A stretch of 64,000 nucleotides of DNA from Fidelibacterota bacterium (GTDB lineage Bacteria > Fidelibacterota > SORT01). A model generated the notes under the pieces. It was not told the origin of the DNA. It did no database searches and saw only the letters and a list, made by a program, of their open reading frames with translations. The position numbers were made by a program, and so were the translations under genes. The stretch's first letter is position 1. Every line of letters begins with the position of its first letter. The DNA is taken from positions 44,332 to 108,331 of the forward strand of contig JACZYG010000008.1 in assembly GCA_022571215.1 (NCBI GenBank), written 5' to 3'. Shown piece by piece: positions 16,111-25,663 of this stretch.

Positions 16111-16869
16111 TCAGATGACCTCAAGCATTTCAGCAGGAGCCCAACCCGCTTTTCCGTCTATCAAACGAATCTGTTTCCAGCTGTCGCTCCCGCCGATGAG
16201 TTCTACGGTAGTTCCCTCATGCAGAAGGAATAGCTCTTCCCCTATCTCTTCTGGCGCGCTGGATACGGACATTTCCTCAACCATTACGACAGCCCTTGAA
16301 CTTTTCAATTCATACTCGATCTTCAGTCCCGCAAAAACCGATGTGAAGAAAAAGAGTATCCCGAACGTTATCAGAGAAAAATTCAGCGTCCTTTTAAGTC
16401 TTCCGTCAGCCATGAATAAAGTTACCGCATATATGAATATTGAAGCAAGATAAAGAAGAATTAAAAATTTAATGACTACGTCAGTTCTCGCGGAATTGTG
16501 TATTGAACGAATTAACCTAATAATCGTATTTTCCTGAGGCATGATAATTTTATCTTTTAACAGCAGATTTGCCGCCCTGAGATTATAGAGGATACTTTCA
16601 TCACCCGGAGATAATTTCTTCGCCCTCTCGTAGGCAAGAACGGAGTAGCCTAATCTTCCGAGTTTATAATACGAATTGCCGAGATTATACCAAAGCTCGG
16701 GACTTTCAAGACCCGTCTCGACGATATCCGTATAGCTTCTGACCGCTCCTTCGTAATCCCCCGATTCATACTGACCGTTACCTTGCAAAAAGAGGTCTAT
16801 TTCCGTCTGCGCCGATAGAACCGTATTGACTGAAAGCAGCGTCGTAAGTAGATATAGCAGCATTTTCAT
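16111..16869 (-). CDS. batE: BatE-like TPR and SH3 membrane protein
   Basis: The 252-residue protein has a signal peptide, tetratricopeptide repeats (about residues 28-115, for example SYTDIVETGLESPELWYNLGNSYYKLGRL as residues about 45-73), two membrane segments (about 130-155 and 162-180), and a C-terminal SH3-like domain (LLHEGTTVELIGGSDSWKQIRL ... GKAGWAPAEMLEVI). This is the BatE layout. It starts 2 bp after batD. Bat proteins are associated with oxygen tolerance in Bacteroides and probably form a periplasmic assembly with the VWA subunits, although the exact function is not established. Confidence 0.85.
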   Translation of the reverse strand: MKMLLYLLTTLLSVNTVLSAQTEIDLFLQGNGQYESGDYEGAVRSYTDIVETGLESPELWYNLGNSYYKLGRLGYSVLAYERAKKLSPGDESILYNLRAANLLLKDKIIMPQENTIIRLIRSIHNSARTDVVIKFLILLYLASIFIYAVTLFMADGRLKRTLNFSLITFGILFFFTSVFAGLKIEYELKSSRAVVMVEEMSVSSAPEEIGEELFLLHEGTTVELIGGSDSWKQIRLIDGKAGWAPAEMLEVI

Positions 16870-16871
16870 TA

Positions 16872-18692
16872 TCAGAGAACCTTCAATAAGTTATCAAGCA
16901 ATCCGGTCGCTTTGGTGTAGGTTTCTTCGACGGTAACGCTTGATGAACTTTCGGGAGAATATATCGCCATTTCGCAAATCCTTATTACCGAAGAAAATTC
17001 ATCCGCTATTTCCTCGTTCTTGCCCTTTTCTTTCAATCTTCCCATTATCTCCTCCGCCGATACGCTTGCGACGGAAAGATTCAACCGGTCTGCCGCCGCT
17101 CCGAGTAATGCCTTGCCTATCTCACTGTAAAATTCTTTAGAATCTTCAGCCTCCATCGCGTTTCTAGCTCTATTCAGCCGTTTCTTTGATTCAGAAGACG
17201 CTCTTCTCCGCCGCTGATAAGCCACATTCGTACTCATCTGATCAAGATGCTTCCTGAAAAGGAACGCGCCGCTCAACGCGAAAAGGGGGGTTATTCCCCA
17301 AAATATCATCCAACCGCTCTTATACAATTTTTTATTTCTCTCGCTGAATTCAGGCAACTCCCTTTTGATAAACCGAATATCGCTGCTTAGTATTGCTACC
17401 TCCTCTCTTGACAGGCCGGGAGTGGACGTCAGAGTGGAACGATTCCCCTCACCTACATCAATTTGAATCGGTATTGAACGCGTGGTTTTGTACCCTTGTG
17501 ATTTTGGATCAAAATAACTCAAGCTGATCCTACCGAGCTCGATTCTTCCGGATTTCCGGGGAATCAGGACGTATTCGAATTTTTTCACGCCGCTGATCCT
17601 GCCCCGTTTGATCGAACTCTCCTGCGATATTTCAGGTTCGAAAACCTCTACTTCATCAGGAAAATTTATATTGGGCAGCTTCACATATTTTATATTTCCC
17701 TCTCCCGAGATTTTCACTCGCAAAGTTATGGCATCGTTGACCTTCGCATCCTGTTCCACGATCTCCGCCGATAGGTCAAATTGCCCGACAGCTCCCGAAA
17801 AGTCGGCAGGTTTGCCCCTATCGGGCAGCGGGAGCACTTCGATCTTCAGCTCATTTGAAATTACTCTTCTGTTTTTGAATCCTCCCAAAAATGAGCCTTC
17901 AAAAAAATCGTCAAATATGCTATTACGTCTTCTACGTCTTACTCTCTCTTTATAATCAAGCGGCAGCGGATCCAGAGTGAGTTCACCCGAACGGGTCGGG
18001 AAGAGAGCGAACTTAGCCACAATGGCAGTAGTGTATCGCACCCCGTCCACTACTTCTTCTTCCACCAACAGTTGATTCGGCTGGGGAATCTCTTCTATCC
18101 AAAAGCCGATAGCCTCAGGTAAGCTCGGAGTGTTAAAGTTCACCAATTTTACTTTGGTGTATATACGATATGTAACGGTGACCTGCTCACCCTTGTATAT
18201 TTTTTCCTTATCACTCTTCGCAACAAGAAATGTGGAAACCTCGCCGTTGATTCCCGGTCGTTTAGAACCCTTAGACGTGATAGGATCCGTTCTTCCCGTT
18301 TTCGTGACATTTATTTTGATCGAGTCCGACTTGTATAATTTCCCTCTATATTCGATGGCAGCGGGTTTTATAATAAACGAACCCTCTTTTTTCGGCGCAA
18401 GCACCCACGAAAAAGTTGCGGAAGAGCTTATCTCGCCATTTATGAATTGAAAATTTGTTGATTGAGAAGGTCCGCCTACTATATCAAAATCTCCAAAATT
18501 TGAGATTTCAAGGTCTCTGACATTTATCTGTGTTTCTCCGAAAATCGCCAATTTATAAGTAAACCGGTCATACAGGGTCATATCTTTCTTTGTAACCGTC
18601 GCTTCGAGTCTGATATCTTGCTGAGCAAACGAAGTTGTCCAGGCGAAAAGAATAATAAGCGGAACGTATAATTTATAACGCGGCATTACCAA
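16872..18692 (-). CDS. batD: BatD family protein
   Basis: The 606-residue protein has an N-terminal signal peptide (ending TSFAQ), repeated beta-sandwich domains across about residues 25-430, one membrane segment near 465-485 (WMIFWGITPLFALSGAFLF), and a cytoplasmic helical tail. This matches the BatD/oxygen-tolerance family. It overlaps the end of batC by 7 bp and precedes batE. The beta-rich ectodomain probably contacts BatA and BatB in the periplasm. Confidence 0.88.
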   Translation of the reverse strand: MVMPRYKLYVPLIILFAWTTSFAQQDIRLEATVTKKDMTLYDRFTYKLAIFGETQINVRDLEISNFGDFDIVGGPSQSTNFQFINGEISSSATFSWVLAPKKEGSFIIKPAAIEYRGKLYKSDSIKINVTKTGRTDPITSKGSKRPGINGEVSTFLVAKSDKEKIYKGEQVTVTYRIYTKVKLVNFNTPSLPEAIGFWIEEIPQPNQLLVEEEVVDGVRYTTAIVAKFALFPTRSGELTLDPLPLDYKERVRRRRRNSIFDDFFEGSFLGGFKNRRVISNELKIEVLPLPDRGKPADFSGAVGQFDLSAEIVEQDAKVNDAITLRVKISGEGNIKYVKLPNINFPDEVEVFEPEISQESSIKRGRISGVKKFEYVLIPRKSGRIELGRISLSYFDPKSQGYKTTRSIPIQIDVGEGNRSTLTSTPGLSREEVAILSSDIRFIKRELPEFSERNKKLYKSGWMIFWGITPLFALSGAFLFRKHLDQMSTNVAYQRRRRASSESKKRLNRARNAMEAEDSKEFYSEIGKALLGAAADRLNLSVASVSAEEIMGRLKEKGKNEEIADEFSSVIRICEMAIYSPESSSSVTVEETYTKATGLLDNLLKVL

Positions 18693-19441
18693 TCTTTCTC
18701 CGGGCTGCGTCTCTTCACCGTACGCGCCTTTATGTAATCCTTCAACGCCTGCATCTCTTGCTGTTCCAGTGCCTCTAAGATATCCTGATATTCCTCCTGT
18801 GACTTCTGTTTTTCTTTCTGCTGCTGTTTATCCCGCTCTTTTTCCTGCTCGCTTTTTTGGTCATCCTCTTTTTCCTGCTCACTGTCCTGCTCGTCTTTAT
18901 TCTGTTCGTTTTGGTCCTGCTTTTCGTCACTCTCCTCTTCTTCCTCGGAATCCTCGTTCTCCTCTTCCTGTTCGTCCTCTCCTTCCTGTTTTTCTTTGTT
19001 CTCTTCAAGCATGCTTTTCACGAATTCGTAGTTGAATTTTGCGTCTTCATCTTCGGGGTCGAATTTCATCGCATACTTGAACGCTTCGAGGCTCTTCTCC
19101 GGTTTATTCATTTTAAAAAGAGTATTCCCCAAGTTATAATACGCGCGGGACTTCGCTTTCGGAGCTTCTAATGTGAGGGCATCTTCGAATCCTGACTTCG
19201 CCGAATTAAGAGTTCCCTTCTTGTAGAACGCACCGCCCAAGTTGAATTTAATATTCTTATCATCCGTGTTTTTTGCCAACAATTCGGAGTATAACTCTAT
19301 CGCTTTATCATAATCTCCTTGCCGATATGCGTTTAAAGCAGGATCGTCGCTGCTCTGCTGGCTCAATACCGGCGTCGCTGTCGCTATTAAGACTAAAAGC
19401 GTTAAATATTTGATATTACTTATATCTGCCATGCCATTCAC
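18686..19441 (-). CDS. batC: BatC-like TPR protein with acidic Glu/Gln/Lys tract
   Basis: The 251-residue protein has a signal peptide (ending PVLSQ), three tetratricopeptide repeats (about residues 33-140) and then a very charged low-complexity tract (about 145-225) dominated by Glu, Asp, Gln and Lys. It ends with a short amphipathic helix and a basic tail (KARTVKRRSPEKDW). Frames opposite the tract are composition artefacts. The start overlaps batB by 26 bp. An ATG four codons downstream (19429) would reduce this to 14 bp and still keep the signal peptide. Confidence 0.82.
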   Translation of the reverse strand: MNGMADISNIKYLTLLVLIATATPVLSQQSSDDPALNAYRQGDYDKAIELYSELLAKNTDDKNIKFNLGGAFYKKGTLNSAKSGFEDALTLEAPKAKSRAYYNLGNTLFKMNKPEKSLEAFKYAMKFDPEDEDAKFNYEFVKSMLEENKEKQEGEDEQEEENEDSEEEEESDEKQDQNEQNKDEQDSEQEKEDDQKSEQEKERDKQQQKEKQKSQEEYQDILEALEQQEMQALKDYIKARTVKRRSPEKDW

Positions 19442-20447
19442 TTTTAATTTTACGTTGCTCGGGTATAAAAGGTTCTACGAAAAGTAAAAGTAATACGAAC
19501 GCAACAATATACTGATACCATTCCTTATATTCATCAAATTCCCTTGAACTCAATTCACTCTTTTCCAGTTCGGCTATCTTATTGAATACCATTTCCAGAC
19601 CGCTTGTTCTCGCGGGCAGCCTGAAGTATCTCCCACCCGTGATTCCGGCGATCTCATCAAGTGAAACTTCGTTCAGACGGCTTGTTATTATATTATCCCC
19701 GCCATCCCGCTTGAAACCGATCCTCATTCCACGTTTATCATAAACGGGGATCGGAGCACCCGCTATAGAGGCAATACCGACAGTGTATATTATCACTCCT
19801 TTATCGTTTGCAGTTTCCGCCGCTTCGATGGGGTCGTCCTCATGGTCTTCGCCGTCGGTAAGAATTATCATCACCCGCTGTGTACCGCTCTCCCCTTTGA
19901 ATGCCTCTAATGCGGTATATATCGCATCCGCCGTCGCCGTACCCTGAGTGCCGATAATATCAGTGTCAACTATACTCAGTATCATTTTTGCCGCTGAATA
20001 ATCCAACGTTAAAGGTACCTGTAGATATGACGTGCCGGCAAAAGCAACCAATCCTATCCTGTCGCCGTCGAGTCTTTCAATAAATCGTGAGATCTCAAAT
20101 TTCGCCCGGTCCAGACGGTTCGGAGTTATATCCTCCGCCTGCATACTTTTGGAAACATCAAGCACGATAACAATATCTATGCCTTCCCGTTTCACTTCGG
20201 AAAGAACCGTACCCATCTGGGGACCCATAAGCGCTATTATCAGAATCGTGACGGCGGATAGCACTACAACCCCTTTCGCCATTTGACGCTTCAGACTCGT
20301 GGAACGATGCAGCCGTTTGATGACTTCACTGTCGCCCAATAAAGAAAATAATTTCTTCTTCTTTTTCAACGCCGCGTATAACAGCAGCGTCAGAAGCGGA
20401 ATAAACCAGAGAAGGTAGACGTATTCATAATTTGCGAAACGGAACAT
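19416..20447 (-). CDS. batB: BatB, VWA-domain membrane protein
   Basis: The 343-residue protein has two N-terminal membrane segments (about residues 7-26 and 57-77), a von Willebrand A domain with a complete metal site (DVSKS near residue 98, Thr in the TQGTAT region, LTDGEDHEDDP near 197), and a C-terminal membrane segment (about 310-328). It follows batA by 3 bp. BatA and BatB are paired VWA proteins facing the periplasm. Confidence 0.92.
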   Translation of the reverse strand: MFRFANYEYVYLLWFIPLLTLLLYAALKKKKKLFSLLGDSEVIKRLHRSTSLKRQMAKGVVVLSAVTILIIALMGPQMGTVLSEVKREGIDIVIVLDVSKSMQAEDITPNRLDRAKFEISRFIERLDGDRIGLVAFAGTSYLQVPLTLDYSAAKMILSIVDTDIIGTQGTATADAIYTALEAFKGESGTQRVMIILTDGEDHEDDPIEAAETANDKGVIIYTVGIASIAGAPIPVYDKRGMRIGFKRDGGDNIITSRLNEVSLDEIAGITGGRYFRLPARTSGLEMVFNKIAELEKSELSSREFDEYKEWYQYIVAFVLLLLFVEPFIPEQRKIKSEWHGRYK

Positions 20448-20450
20448 CCT

Positions 20451-21401
20451 TTACGGCAGCCTCCTCGAATAAGTCAATCCGGTGAATATCTCCATCAGAA
20501 GCAGGAGAACTCCCGGAAATAGAAAAAACGAATAAAGCTCCTTGAACCGTGTGTATTCTTTCACCTTTATTTCCGTCTTTTCGAGCTCGTTTATCTCTTC
20601 ATATATATCGAGTAACCGCTTTTCATTGGCAGCGTGAAAGTATTTCCCGTCTGTTGTCTCCGCAATCTGTCTCAGTATCGCCTCATCAAGACCACTCTGA
20701 AGAAGCCTTCTGTCTCTCGTTCCCACGCCTACAGTGTATATCTTTACATCGAACGTTGCCGCGAGTTCCGCGGCGGTAATCGGTTGTATCTCTCCGGAAT
20801 TGTTACTCCCGTCGGAGAGCAGTATCATCACCCTGCTTTTGGCATCGCTGTTCTTTAACCTGTTGACGCCGCTTGCAATAGCAAGCCCTATCGCCGTACC
20901 GTCATACTTTTTCGGCACTATCGTTACACTGCGTAAAAATTCGCGCAAGATGCCGTAATCCAGCGTCAATGGCGCCTGAACAAACGATTCCGACGCGAAA
21001 ACCACCAATCCTATCCTGTCGTTGACCCTGTTTTCTATGAAGTGCTCGGCTACCTTCTTAGCCGCTTCCAACCTGTTAGGTCTAAAATCTCTCGCCTCCA
21101 TACTGCTTGAAATATCGAGAACGAGCATGATATCGATCCCTTCGGTGGTCACCTCCTGATTCGTTACGCCGCTGCGAGGTCTTGCGAACCCCACTATCAG
21201 CAGCGCGATGGCGAACATTCTCAGCGCGAACGGAAGATGAACCTTCAGCGGAACAGCGCGCTTTTGTATAATACTGAAAATCGCCGTTTCCGAGAAGCGC
21301 AGCCTGCTCCTGCGGGCATCGCTCTTACGCAGATACCACTGCAAATAAAAGGGTATGGCAAGTAAGAGCCAGAGGAACGATATGTTTTCAAAAGTGATCA
21401 T
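20451..21401 (-). CDS. batA: BatA, VWA-domain membrane protein
   Basis: The 316-residue protein has membrane segments near residues 7-24, 57-74 and 290-310 around a VWA domain with the metal-site motif DISSS (near 96) and LLSDGSNNSGE (near 193). It is the first gene of the bat operon. In many FCB genomes a MoxR ATPase and a DUF58 protein precede batA. Here the upstream 600 bp is a repeat mosaic, so that pair is missing from this locus. No strong promoter match was found upstream. Confidence 0.92.
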   Translation of the reverse strand: MITFENISFLWLLLAIPFYLQWYLRKSDARRSRLRFSETAIFSIIQKRAVPLKVHLPFALRMFAIALLIVGFARPRSGVTNQEVTTEGIDIMLVLDISSSMEARDFRPNRLEAAKKVAEHFIENRVNDRIGLVVFASESFVQAPLTLDYGILREFLRSVTIVPKKYDGTAIGLAIASGVNRLKNSDAKSRVMILLSDGSNNSGEIQPITAAELAATFDVKIYTVGVGTRDRRLLQSGLDEAILRQIAETTDGKYFHAANEKRLLDIYEEINELEKTEIKVKEYTRFKELYSFFLFPGVLLLLMEIFTGLTYSRRLP

Positions 21402-22010
21402 TATTATCCGCTGTTAAGACTGTAAAATAAGTATATTTGTTCTAAAAATCTAATGAGAAATATTAAAATACGTACTAACATAATTAAAAATACAATAAGT
21501 CATGCAGAGTGAGAATACCACCAATATACTCTATAATCTGTCTTTGCGAGGATTGAAATGACGAAGCAATCTCATAATAGTTTATCGTGGATAGATTTGA
21601 GATTGCCATGTCGTAGCATCGCTACTCCTCGCAATGACGGTAATTATCCCCTCCTTTCTAAGGAGGGGAAGCCTCGAAGAGGCTGGGGTGGTTTTTTATG
21701 AGTGCGAGTCAGGATTTTCTCAATCCCGCTATACACGGAGCTTCTTCGTTTTATCGCATCTTTGATGCGATAAGTTCCCCTCTATCAAGCCACTATAGTG
21801 GTCGGGAAAGCCGATCCGATAAAATTCTTATAGCAGAAGGCTGGGGTGGTTGTTTCAAACGGGCGAGTCTGGTTTTACGCGACTACAATCTATTTGGAGT
21901 GCATTGACTGTGTCAATGCTGCATCAACGCAGTTGATGCACTCCATATATCCCACTCCGTCATATTGGGCTGCCAGGGCAAGCCCTAACCTGCACCTCAT
22001 TGCTAACCTT
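21402..22010. repeat. Intergenic hairpin mosaic, locus 3
   Basis: The gap between gatA and batA has no gene. It holds a GCGAGG...GCAATGACGG inverted-repeat module (21541-21640) with a GTAGC-ATC-GCTAC hairpin, a CCTCCTTTC/AAGGAGGGG hairpin with GCCTC-GAA-GAGGC (about 21650-21685), TCGCATC-TTT-GATGCGA (21754-21770), and the best copy of the 49-nt two-arm cruciform (21896-21944). Confidence 0.85.
21896..21944. repeat. 49-nt two-arm cruciform repeat, copy 1 (perfect)
   Basis: An outer stem GGAG/CTCC (21896-21899 and 21941-21944) encloses two adjacent hairpins: GCATTGAC-TGT-GTCAATGC (21901-21919) and TGCATCAAC-GCA-GTTGATGCA (21920-21940). All stems pair perfectly. The fold is a three-way junction in one strand, or a cruciform in DNA. 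Confidence 0.9.
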
Positions 22011-23396
22011 CTAACTCGAAACGAGCTCTTCCACTCTTGCGGCGGCTTGCAATAGTTCGGTTTCCTCGAACGGTTTTCCGATCAGTTGCACCCCTATCGG
22101 CAGACCTTCAGAGGAGTTGCCAACCGGAACGCTGATGCCGGGCAGTCCCGCGAGATTGAGCGAAGTAGTATAGACATCCACCAGATACATGGCGAGCGGG
22201 TCGTCCATCTTATCGCCGAATTTGAACGCCGTTGTCGGCGATGTTGGCGCTAAAATGAGGTCAACTTCCTTAAACGCAGTAAGGAAGTCGTCGCGTATCA
22301 ACCGTCTTGCCTGCTGCGCTTTCTTGTAATATGCGTCGTAATAGCCTGCTGAAAGGACGTAGGTACCCAACATGATCCTGCGTTTTACCTCTTCGCCGAA
22401 ACCTTTGCTCCGAGATGAACTGTATACTTCGGAGAGTTCGCTCCCTTCCCCTCTGAAACCGTAACGCATTCCGTCGTACCGCTCAAGATTGGAAGACGCT
22501 TCCGCCGTCGCTATGATATAATAAGTTGCGATTGAATACTCCGTGTGCGGCAGAGAGACCTCGATCAGCTCCGCTCCCTTCGACCTTAATGACTCTATCA
22601 GATCGTTCACCCTGTCGAGTATCTCCTTGTCACACCCCTCGCCGTAATATTCTTTCGGCAGTCCTATCTTCAGTCCTTTGACATCGCTTTCAAGCAGATT
22701 CGGGTAATCGGGCACTTCCGCGGTCGAAGAGGTCGAATCAGATTCGTCATGCCCTGCTATCGCTTTTAGGAGTAAGGCCGCATCGCTGACATTGCCGGCT
22801 ATAGGCCCTATTTGGTCAAGCGAGGAAGCAAATGCGATTAGACCATATCTTGAAACTCTGCCGTAAGTCGGTTTCATTCCTACCACGCCGCAAAACGCCG
22901 CCGGGAGCCTGATGGAGCCGCCTGTATCGCTGCCGAGCGCCATGTCCACAATGCCTGCGGCGACAGCGGATGCCGAGCCTCCGCTCGAGCCGCCCGGGAC
23001 ATATTCGGGATTTACCGGATTCTTAACCGGTCCGAACGAGGAATTTTCGTTCGAGGAACCCATGGCAAATTCGTCCATATTCGTTTTCCCGAAGAGCAGC
23101 GCGCCATTTGAAATTAACCGTTCAACTACCGTAGCATCGTACGGAGGTACAAAATCCTTTAGAATTTGTGAGCCTGAGGTTGTGATAGTCCCTTTGGTAA
23201 TGATAGCGTCTTTGATGGCAACCGTTTTACCCGCTAATATTCCCGCATTTCCGGTTTTCATCTCATCGGCTATCTTTTTTGCCGAGGAGCGGATCTTCTC
23301 CTCTTCAAGAGAAAGAAAGATGTTCAGGTCTTTCTTCTTGTCCGCCAGGGTCAGAGCATCTTCAACTTTTTCTAAAAACTGCTCGTAGTTTTCCAT
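22011..23396 (-). CDS. gatA: Asp-tRNA(Asn)/Glu-tRNA(Gln) amidotransferase subunit A
   Basis: GatA releases ammonia from glutamine for GatB to convert mischarged Glu-tRNA(Gln) or Asp-tRNA(Asn). The amidase triad is complete, with family-typical spacing: Lys62 (AIKDAI), cis-Ser137 (PGGSSGGS) and nucleophile Ser161 (SDTGGSIR). The length of 461 residues is slightly short of the usual 470-490, mostly at the N-terminus. It is the last gene of the 13-gene operon, 70 bp after tatA. GatB and GatC are not in the window. Confidence 0.95.
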   Translation of the reverse strand: MENYEQFLEKVEDALTLADKKKDLNIFLSLEEEKIRSSAKKIADEMKTGNAGILAGKTVAIKDAIITKGTITTSGSQILKDFVPPYDATVVERLISNGALLFGKTNMDEFAMGSSNENSSFGPVKNPVNPEYVPGGSSGGSASAVAAGIVDMALGSDTGGSIRLPAAFCGVVGMKPTYGRVSRYGLIAFASSLDQIGPIAGNVSDAALLLKAIAGHDESDSTSSTAEVPDYPNLLESDVKGLKIGLPKEYYGEGCDKEILDRVNDLIESLRSKGAELIEVSLPHTEYSIATYYIIATAEASSNLERYDGMRYGFRGEGSELSEVYSSSRSKGFGEEVKRRIMLGTYVLSAGYYDAYYKKAQQARRLIRDDFLTAFKEVDLILAPTSPTTAFKFGDKMDDPLAMYLVDVYTTSLNLAGLPGISVPVGNSSEGLPIGVQLIGKPFEETELLQAAARVEELVSS

Positions 23397-23466
23397 CGTA
23401 ACTTAAGATTAAATGTTAAATGTAACTGTTAAGAAATTGCAGTGATGCCGATTAAACCGCGAATGA

Positions 23467-23670
23467 TTAATCTTCCGGTTTATCTTTCTCGTCATCCGGC
23501 TTATCTAATTCTTCCTGTCTGATCTCGTTTGAAACTTCTTTAGCGGCTTTTCTGAACTCCGAGATACCTTTTCCGAGTCCCCTTGCGAGTTCAGGCAACC
23601 GTTTTGCTCCGAAAAGAAGCAACAGAACGACAAATATTAAGATCCATTCCCAACCACCTGGAAAACTCAT
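23467..23670 (-). CDS. tatA: Twin-arginine translocase subunit TatA
   Basis: The 67-residue protein has the TatA plan: a short N-terminal membrane helix ([16 protein letters not shown]), a hinge, the amphipathic helix [20 protein letters not shown], and a charged tail. [20 protein letters not shown] is diagnostic. It polymerises with TatC to export folded proteins. TatC is not in the window. It follows the DUF4321 gene by 21 bp. Confidence 0.95.
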   Translation of the reverse strand: MSFPGGWEWILIFVVLLLLFGAKRLPELARGLGKGISEFRKAAKEVSNEIRQEELDKPDDEKDKPED

Positions 23671-23691
23671 ATCAATCTCCTTTAGCTTTAG

Positions 23692-23958
23692 TTATCTCCA
23701 CCATCTTAGAAGGTAATACGCAATAGCGATGCCTATCAAGCTTATTACGTTCAAAGTTATGCTTAATCCAAGGGTCAACTGTAACATGATGATATTCAGC
23801 GTGCCGGGACCGACGGAGAGAGTTTTTGATAATAGGAAAAATTGTTTTACAACTCCTTCCGGGAGAATGAATCCTAATATCTCTCCCACTAAAGTGCCCA
23901 AAACCGCACCTAAAGTGATAGTGTACACTGCCAAAAGAATAGGTTTATTAGTAGCCAT
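23692..23958 (-). CDS. DUF4321 small membrane protein
   Basis: The 88-residue protein has two long hydrophobic segments (about residues 6-31 and 52-84) and fits the DUF4321 family, which is common in several anaerobic and FCB bacteria and has no known function. It lies between purQ and tatA with 21 bp on each side, so it is co-transcribed with purine, lipid and Tat genes. The link to TatA may be functional or only operonic. Confidence 0.7.
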   Translation of the reverse strand: MATNKPILLAVYTITLGAVLGTLVGEILGFILPEGVVKQFFLLSKTLSVGPGTLNIIMLQLTLGLSITLNVISLIGIAIAYYLLRWWR

Positions 23959-23979
23959 TTTTACCTTTTTCGGTAGCTT

Positions 23980-24666
23980 TTAGTTGGATAAAATCAGTGA
24001 CTCGAACAATCCCAATCCATCGGTGGAGCCGAGAACGGATTCACTTGCCCGTTCAGGGTGGGGCATCAGTCCGAGAACGTTACCCTTTTTATTATAAATA
24101 CCCGCTATGTTCCCTATCGATGCGTTAGGATTGGATTCGCTGTTCGCGTTACCTTCAGCATCGCAATATCTGAATGCCACTCGATCGTCAGACTCGATTT
24201 CCGCTAACGTATCATCATCCGCAAAAAAACTCCCGCCGATATGAGCAATCGGCATTTTCAGCAATTGAGAATGATCATATTTTGATGTATAAATGGAGTT
24301 GCCGGCTTCTACTTTCACAATCACATCATCGCTGATAAATTTCAGTGAACCGTTTGTAACCAGAGCTCCGGGAAGCAGACCGCATTCCATCAATATCTGA
24401 AAGCCGTTACAGATGCCGAGCACAGGCTTCCCCTTTGCCGCAAATTCGATCACTGATTCCATTATAGGAGAAAATCGCGCAATCGCTCCGGTTCGAAGAT
24501 AATCACCATAACTGAATCCACCGGGCAGAATGATAACATCCGAACCGTCAAGGTCGCGTTGCTGGTGCCACAGCATTTTCACTTCCTGACCGAGTAGATT
24601 TTGAAGTACATGCTGTGTATCCAATTCACAGTTAGAACCTGGAAAAACCACAACTCCGATTTTCAT
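23980..24666 (-). CDS. purQ: Phosphoribosylformylglycinamidine synthase subunit PurQ
   Basis: PurQ is the glutaminase subunit of FGAM synthase (purine biosynthesis step 4). The class I glutamine amidotransferase fold shows Cys86 in VLGICNGFQ and the His/Glu pair in MPHPERASE near residue 203. The N-terminus [14 protein letters not shown] is typical, and the length is 228. It lies 10 bp after purS, and the three-component PurLQS form is implied. PurL is not in the window. Confidence 0.96.
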   Translation of the reverse strand: MKIGVVVFPGSNCELDTQHVLQNLLGQEVKMLWHQQRDLDGSDVIILPGGFSYGDYLRTGAIARFSPIMESVIEFAAKGKPVLGICNGFQILMECGLLPGALVTNGSLKFISDDVIVKVEAGNSIYTSKYDHSQLLKMPIAHIGGSFFADDDTLAEIESDDRVAFRYCDAEGNANSESNPNASIGNIAGIYNKKGNVLGLMPHPERASESVLGSTDGLGLFESLILSN

Positions 24667-24676
24667 ATAGTTATAT

Positions 24677-24925
24677 TTATTCCTCTATGATCTTATACGT
24701 ATATTTTTCTATCACGGGATTTGAGAGGAGTTTCTCACAAACCGCTTCGGTGGAACTGCGAGCCTTTTCTAAGTTGTTTGTGCTAAGCTGAATATGGAAA
24801 TACTTACCGGTGCCTATTTCTTTTATCCCCTCAATTCCAACCCCGCCGAGCGCTCCTGTGATAGTTTTTCCTTCGGGATCCAAGATTCCGTCTTTCAGTG
24901 TGACTATGACTTCGGCTCTTATCAC
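24677..24925 (-). CDS. purS: Phosphoribosylformylglycinamidine synthase subunit PurS
   Basis: PurS is the small bridging subunit of the FGAM synthase complex with PurL and PurQ. The 82-residue sequence has the family start [19 protein letters not shown] and the region [15 protein letters not shown], and ends with [11 protein letters not shown]. It sits between pssA (6 bp upstream) and purQ. Confidence 0.94.
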   Translation of the reverse strand: MIRAEVIVTLKDGILDPEGKTITGALGGVGIEGIKEIGTGKYFHIQLSTNNLEKARSSTEAVCEKLLSNPVIEKYTYKIIEE

Positions 24926-24931
24926 TCCCGC

Positions 24932-25663
24932 CTATTCCCTTAGACCGGAATTAGCCATTTCTGAATCTTCCGTTTTTCCGTATGTGAAAGCCCATCGAAT
25001 AATGTTATACATTAAAAAGATAAAAAATATAGGGAAAATTATCAAAGATTTAAAAATGAGCATTACAACAAGCGATGAGATAAAGACAAATAATAATATG
25101 TTCGGCTTTCCGTTTAATTTAATTGAAATTACAGGGAATTTGTAAAATGGTATTGTGCTTACCATAAGAAATGAGGATCCGATCAGTAACGGCAGGACAA
25201 ATTTTAGCGCTCCGATATTATATGGAATTTCAAGATAAAACAGGACGAATGCCGCGAGAAGCGCCGCCGAAGAAGGAGCCGGAAGTCCGATGAAAAGACT
25301 CTTTTGCTCCTCCGAATGAATATTAAACCGCGCCAGCCTTATTCCCGCAAAAAGCAGAGGCAGAAACGCGACTAACGCGCCGATAACAACCCACTCACCT
25401 GAAAACGCTTTGTATATCAAAAGACTGGGAGCAACGCCGAAAGAGGTGATATCCGCAAGCGAATCAAATTCGAGTCCGAATTTAGAATGTTGGTTTATCT
25501 TTCGGGCTACCTTTCCGTCAAAAGCATCAAAGAATCCCGCGAGAAGTATCAAATAAGAAGCCGTGGAAAGTTTGCCGTTAGCAGTCAATAGAATAGCGAG
25601 ATAACCGCTAAAAAAATTCATCACTGTTAAGACGCTTGGAACCACCGCTTTAGTCAACTTCAA
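24932..25663 (-). CDS. pssA: CDP-diacylglycerol-serine O-phosphatidyltransferase
   Basis: This enzyme makes phosphatidylserine from CDP-diacylglycerol and L-serine in the inner membrane. The CDP-alcohol phosphotransferase signature is intact at about residues 47-70: DGKVAR, then G, then DSLAD (DGxxAR...GxxxDxxxD). About seven hydrophobic segments are visible in 243 residues. It overlaps the 3' end of psd by 14 bp, so both steps toward phosphatidylethanolamine are coupled. Confidence 0.93.
   Translation of the reverse strand: MKLTKAVVPSVLTVMNFFSGYLAILLTANGKLSTASYLILLAGFFDAFDGKVARKINQHSKFGLEFDSLADITSFGVAPSLLIYKAFSGEWVVIGALVAFLPLLFAGIRLARFNIHSEEQKSLFIGLPAPSSAALLAAFVLFYLEIPYNIGALKFVLPLLIGSSFLMVSTIPFYKFPVISIKLNGKPNILLFVFISSLVVMLIFKSLIIFPIFFIFLMYNIIRWAFTYGKTEDSEMANSGLRE

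Noticed and set aside
21541..21944. Possible CRISPR array
   Set aside because: The repeats are palindromic, of several kinds, and not regularly spaced by unique spacers. No cas gene is present.
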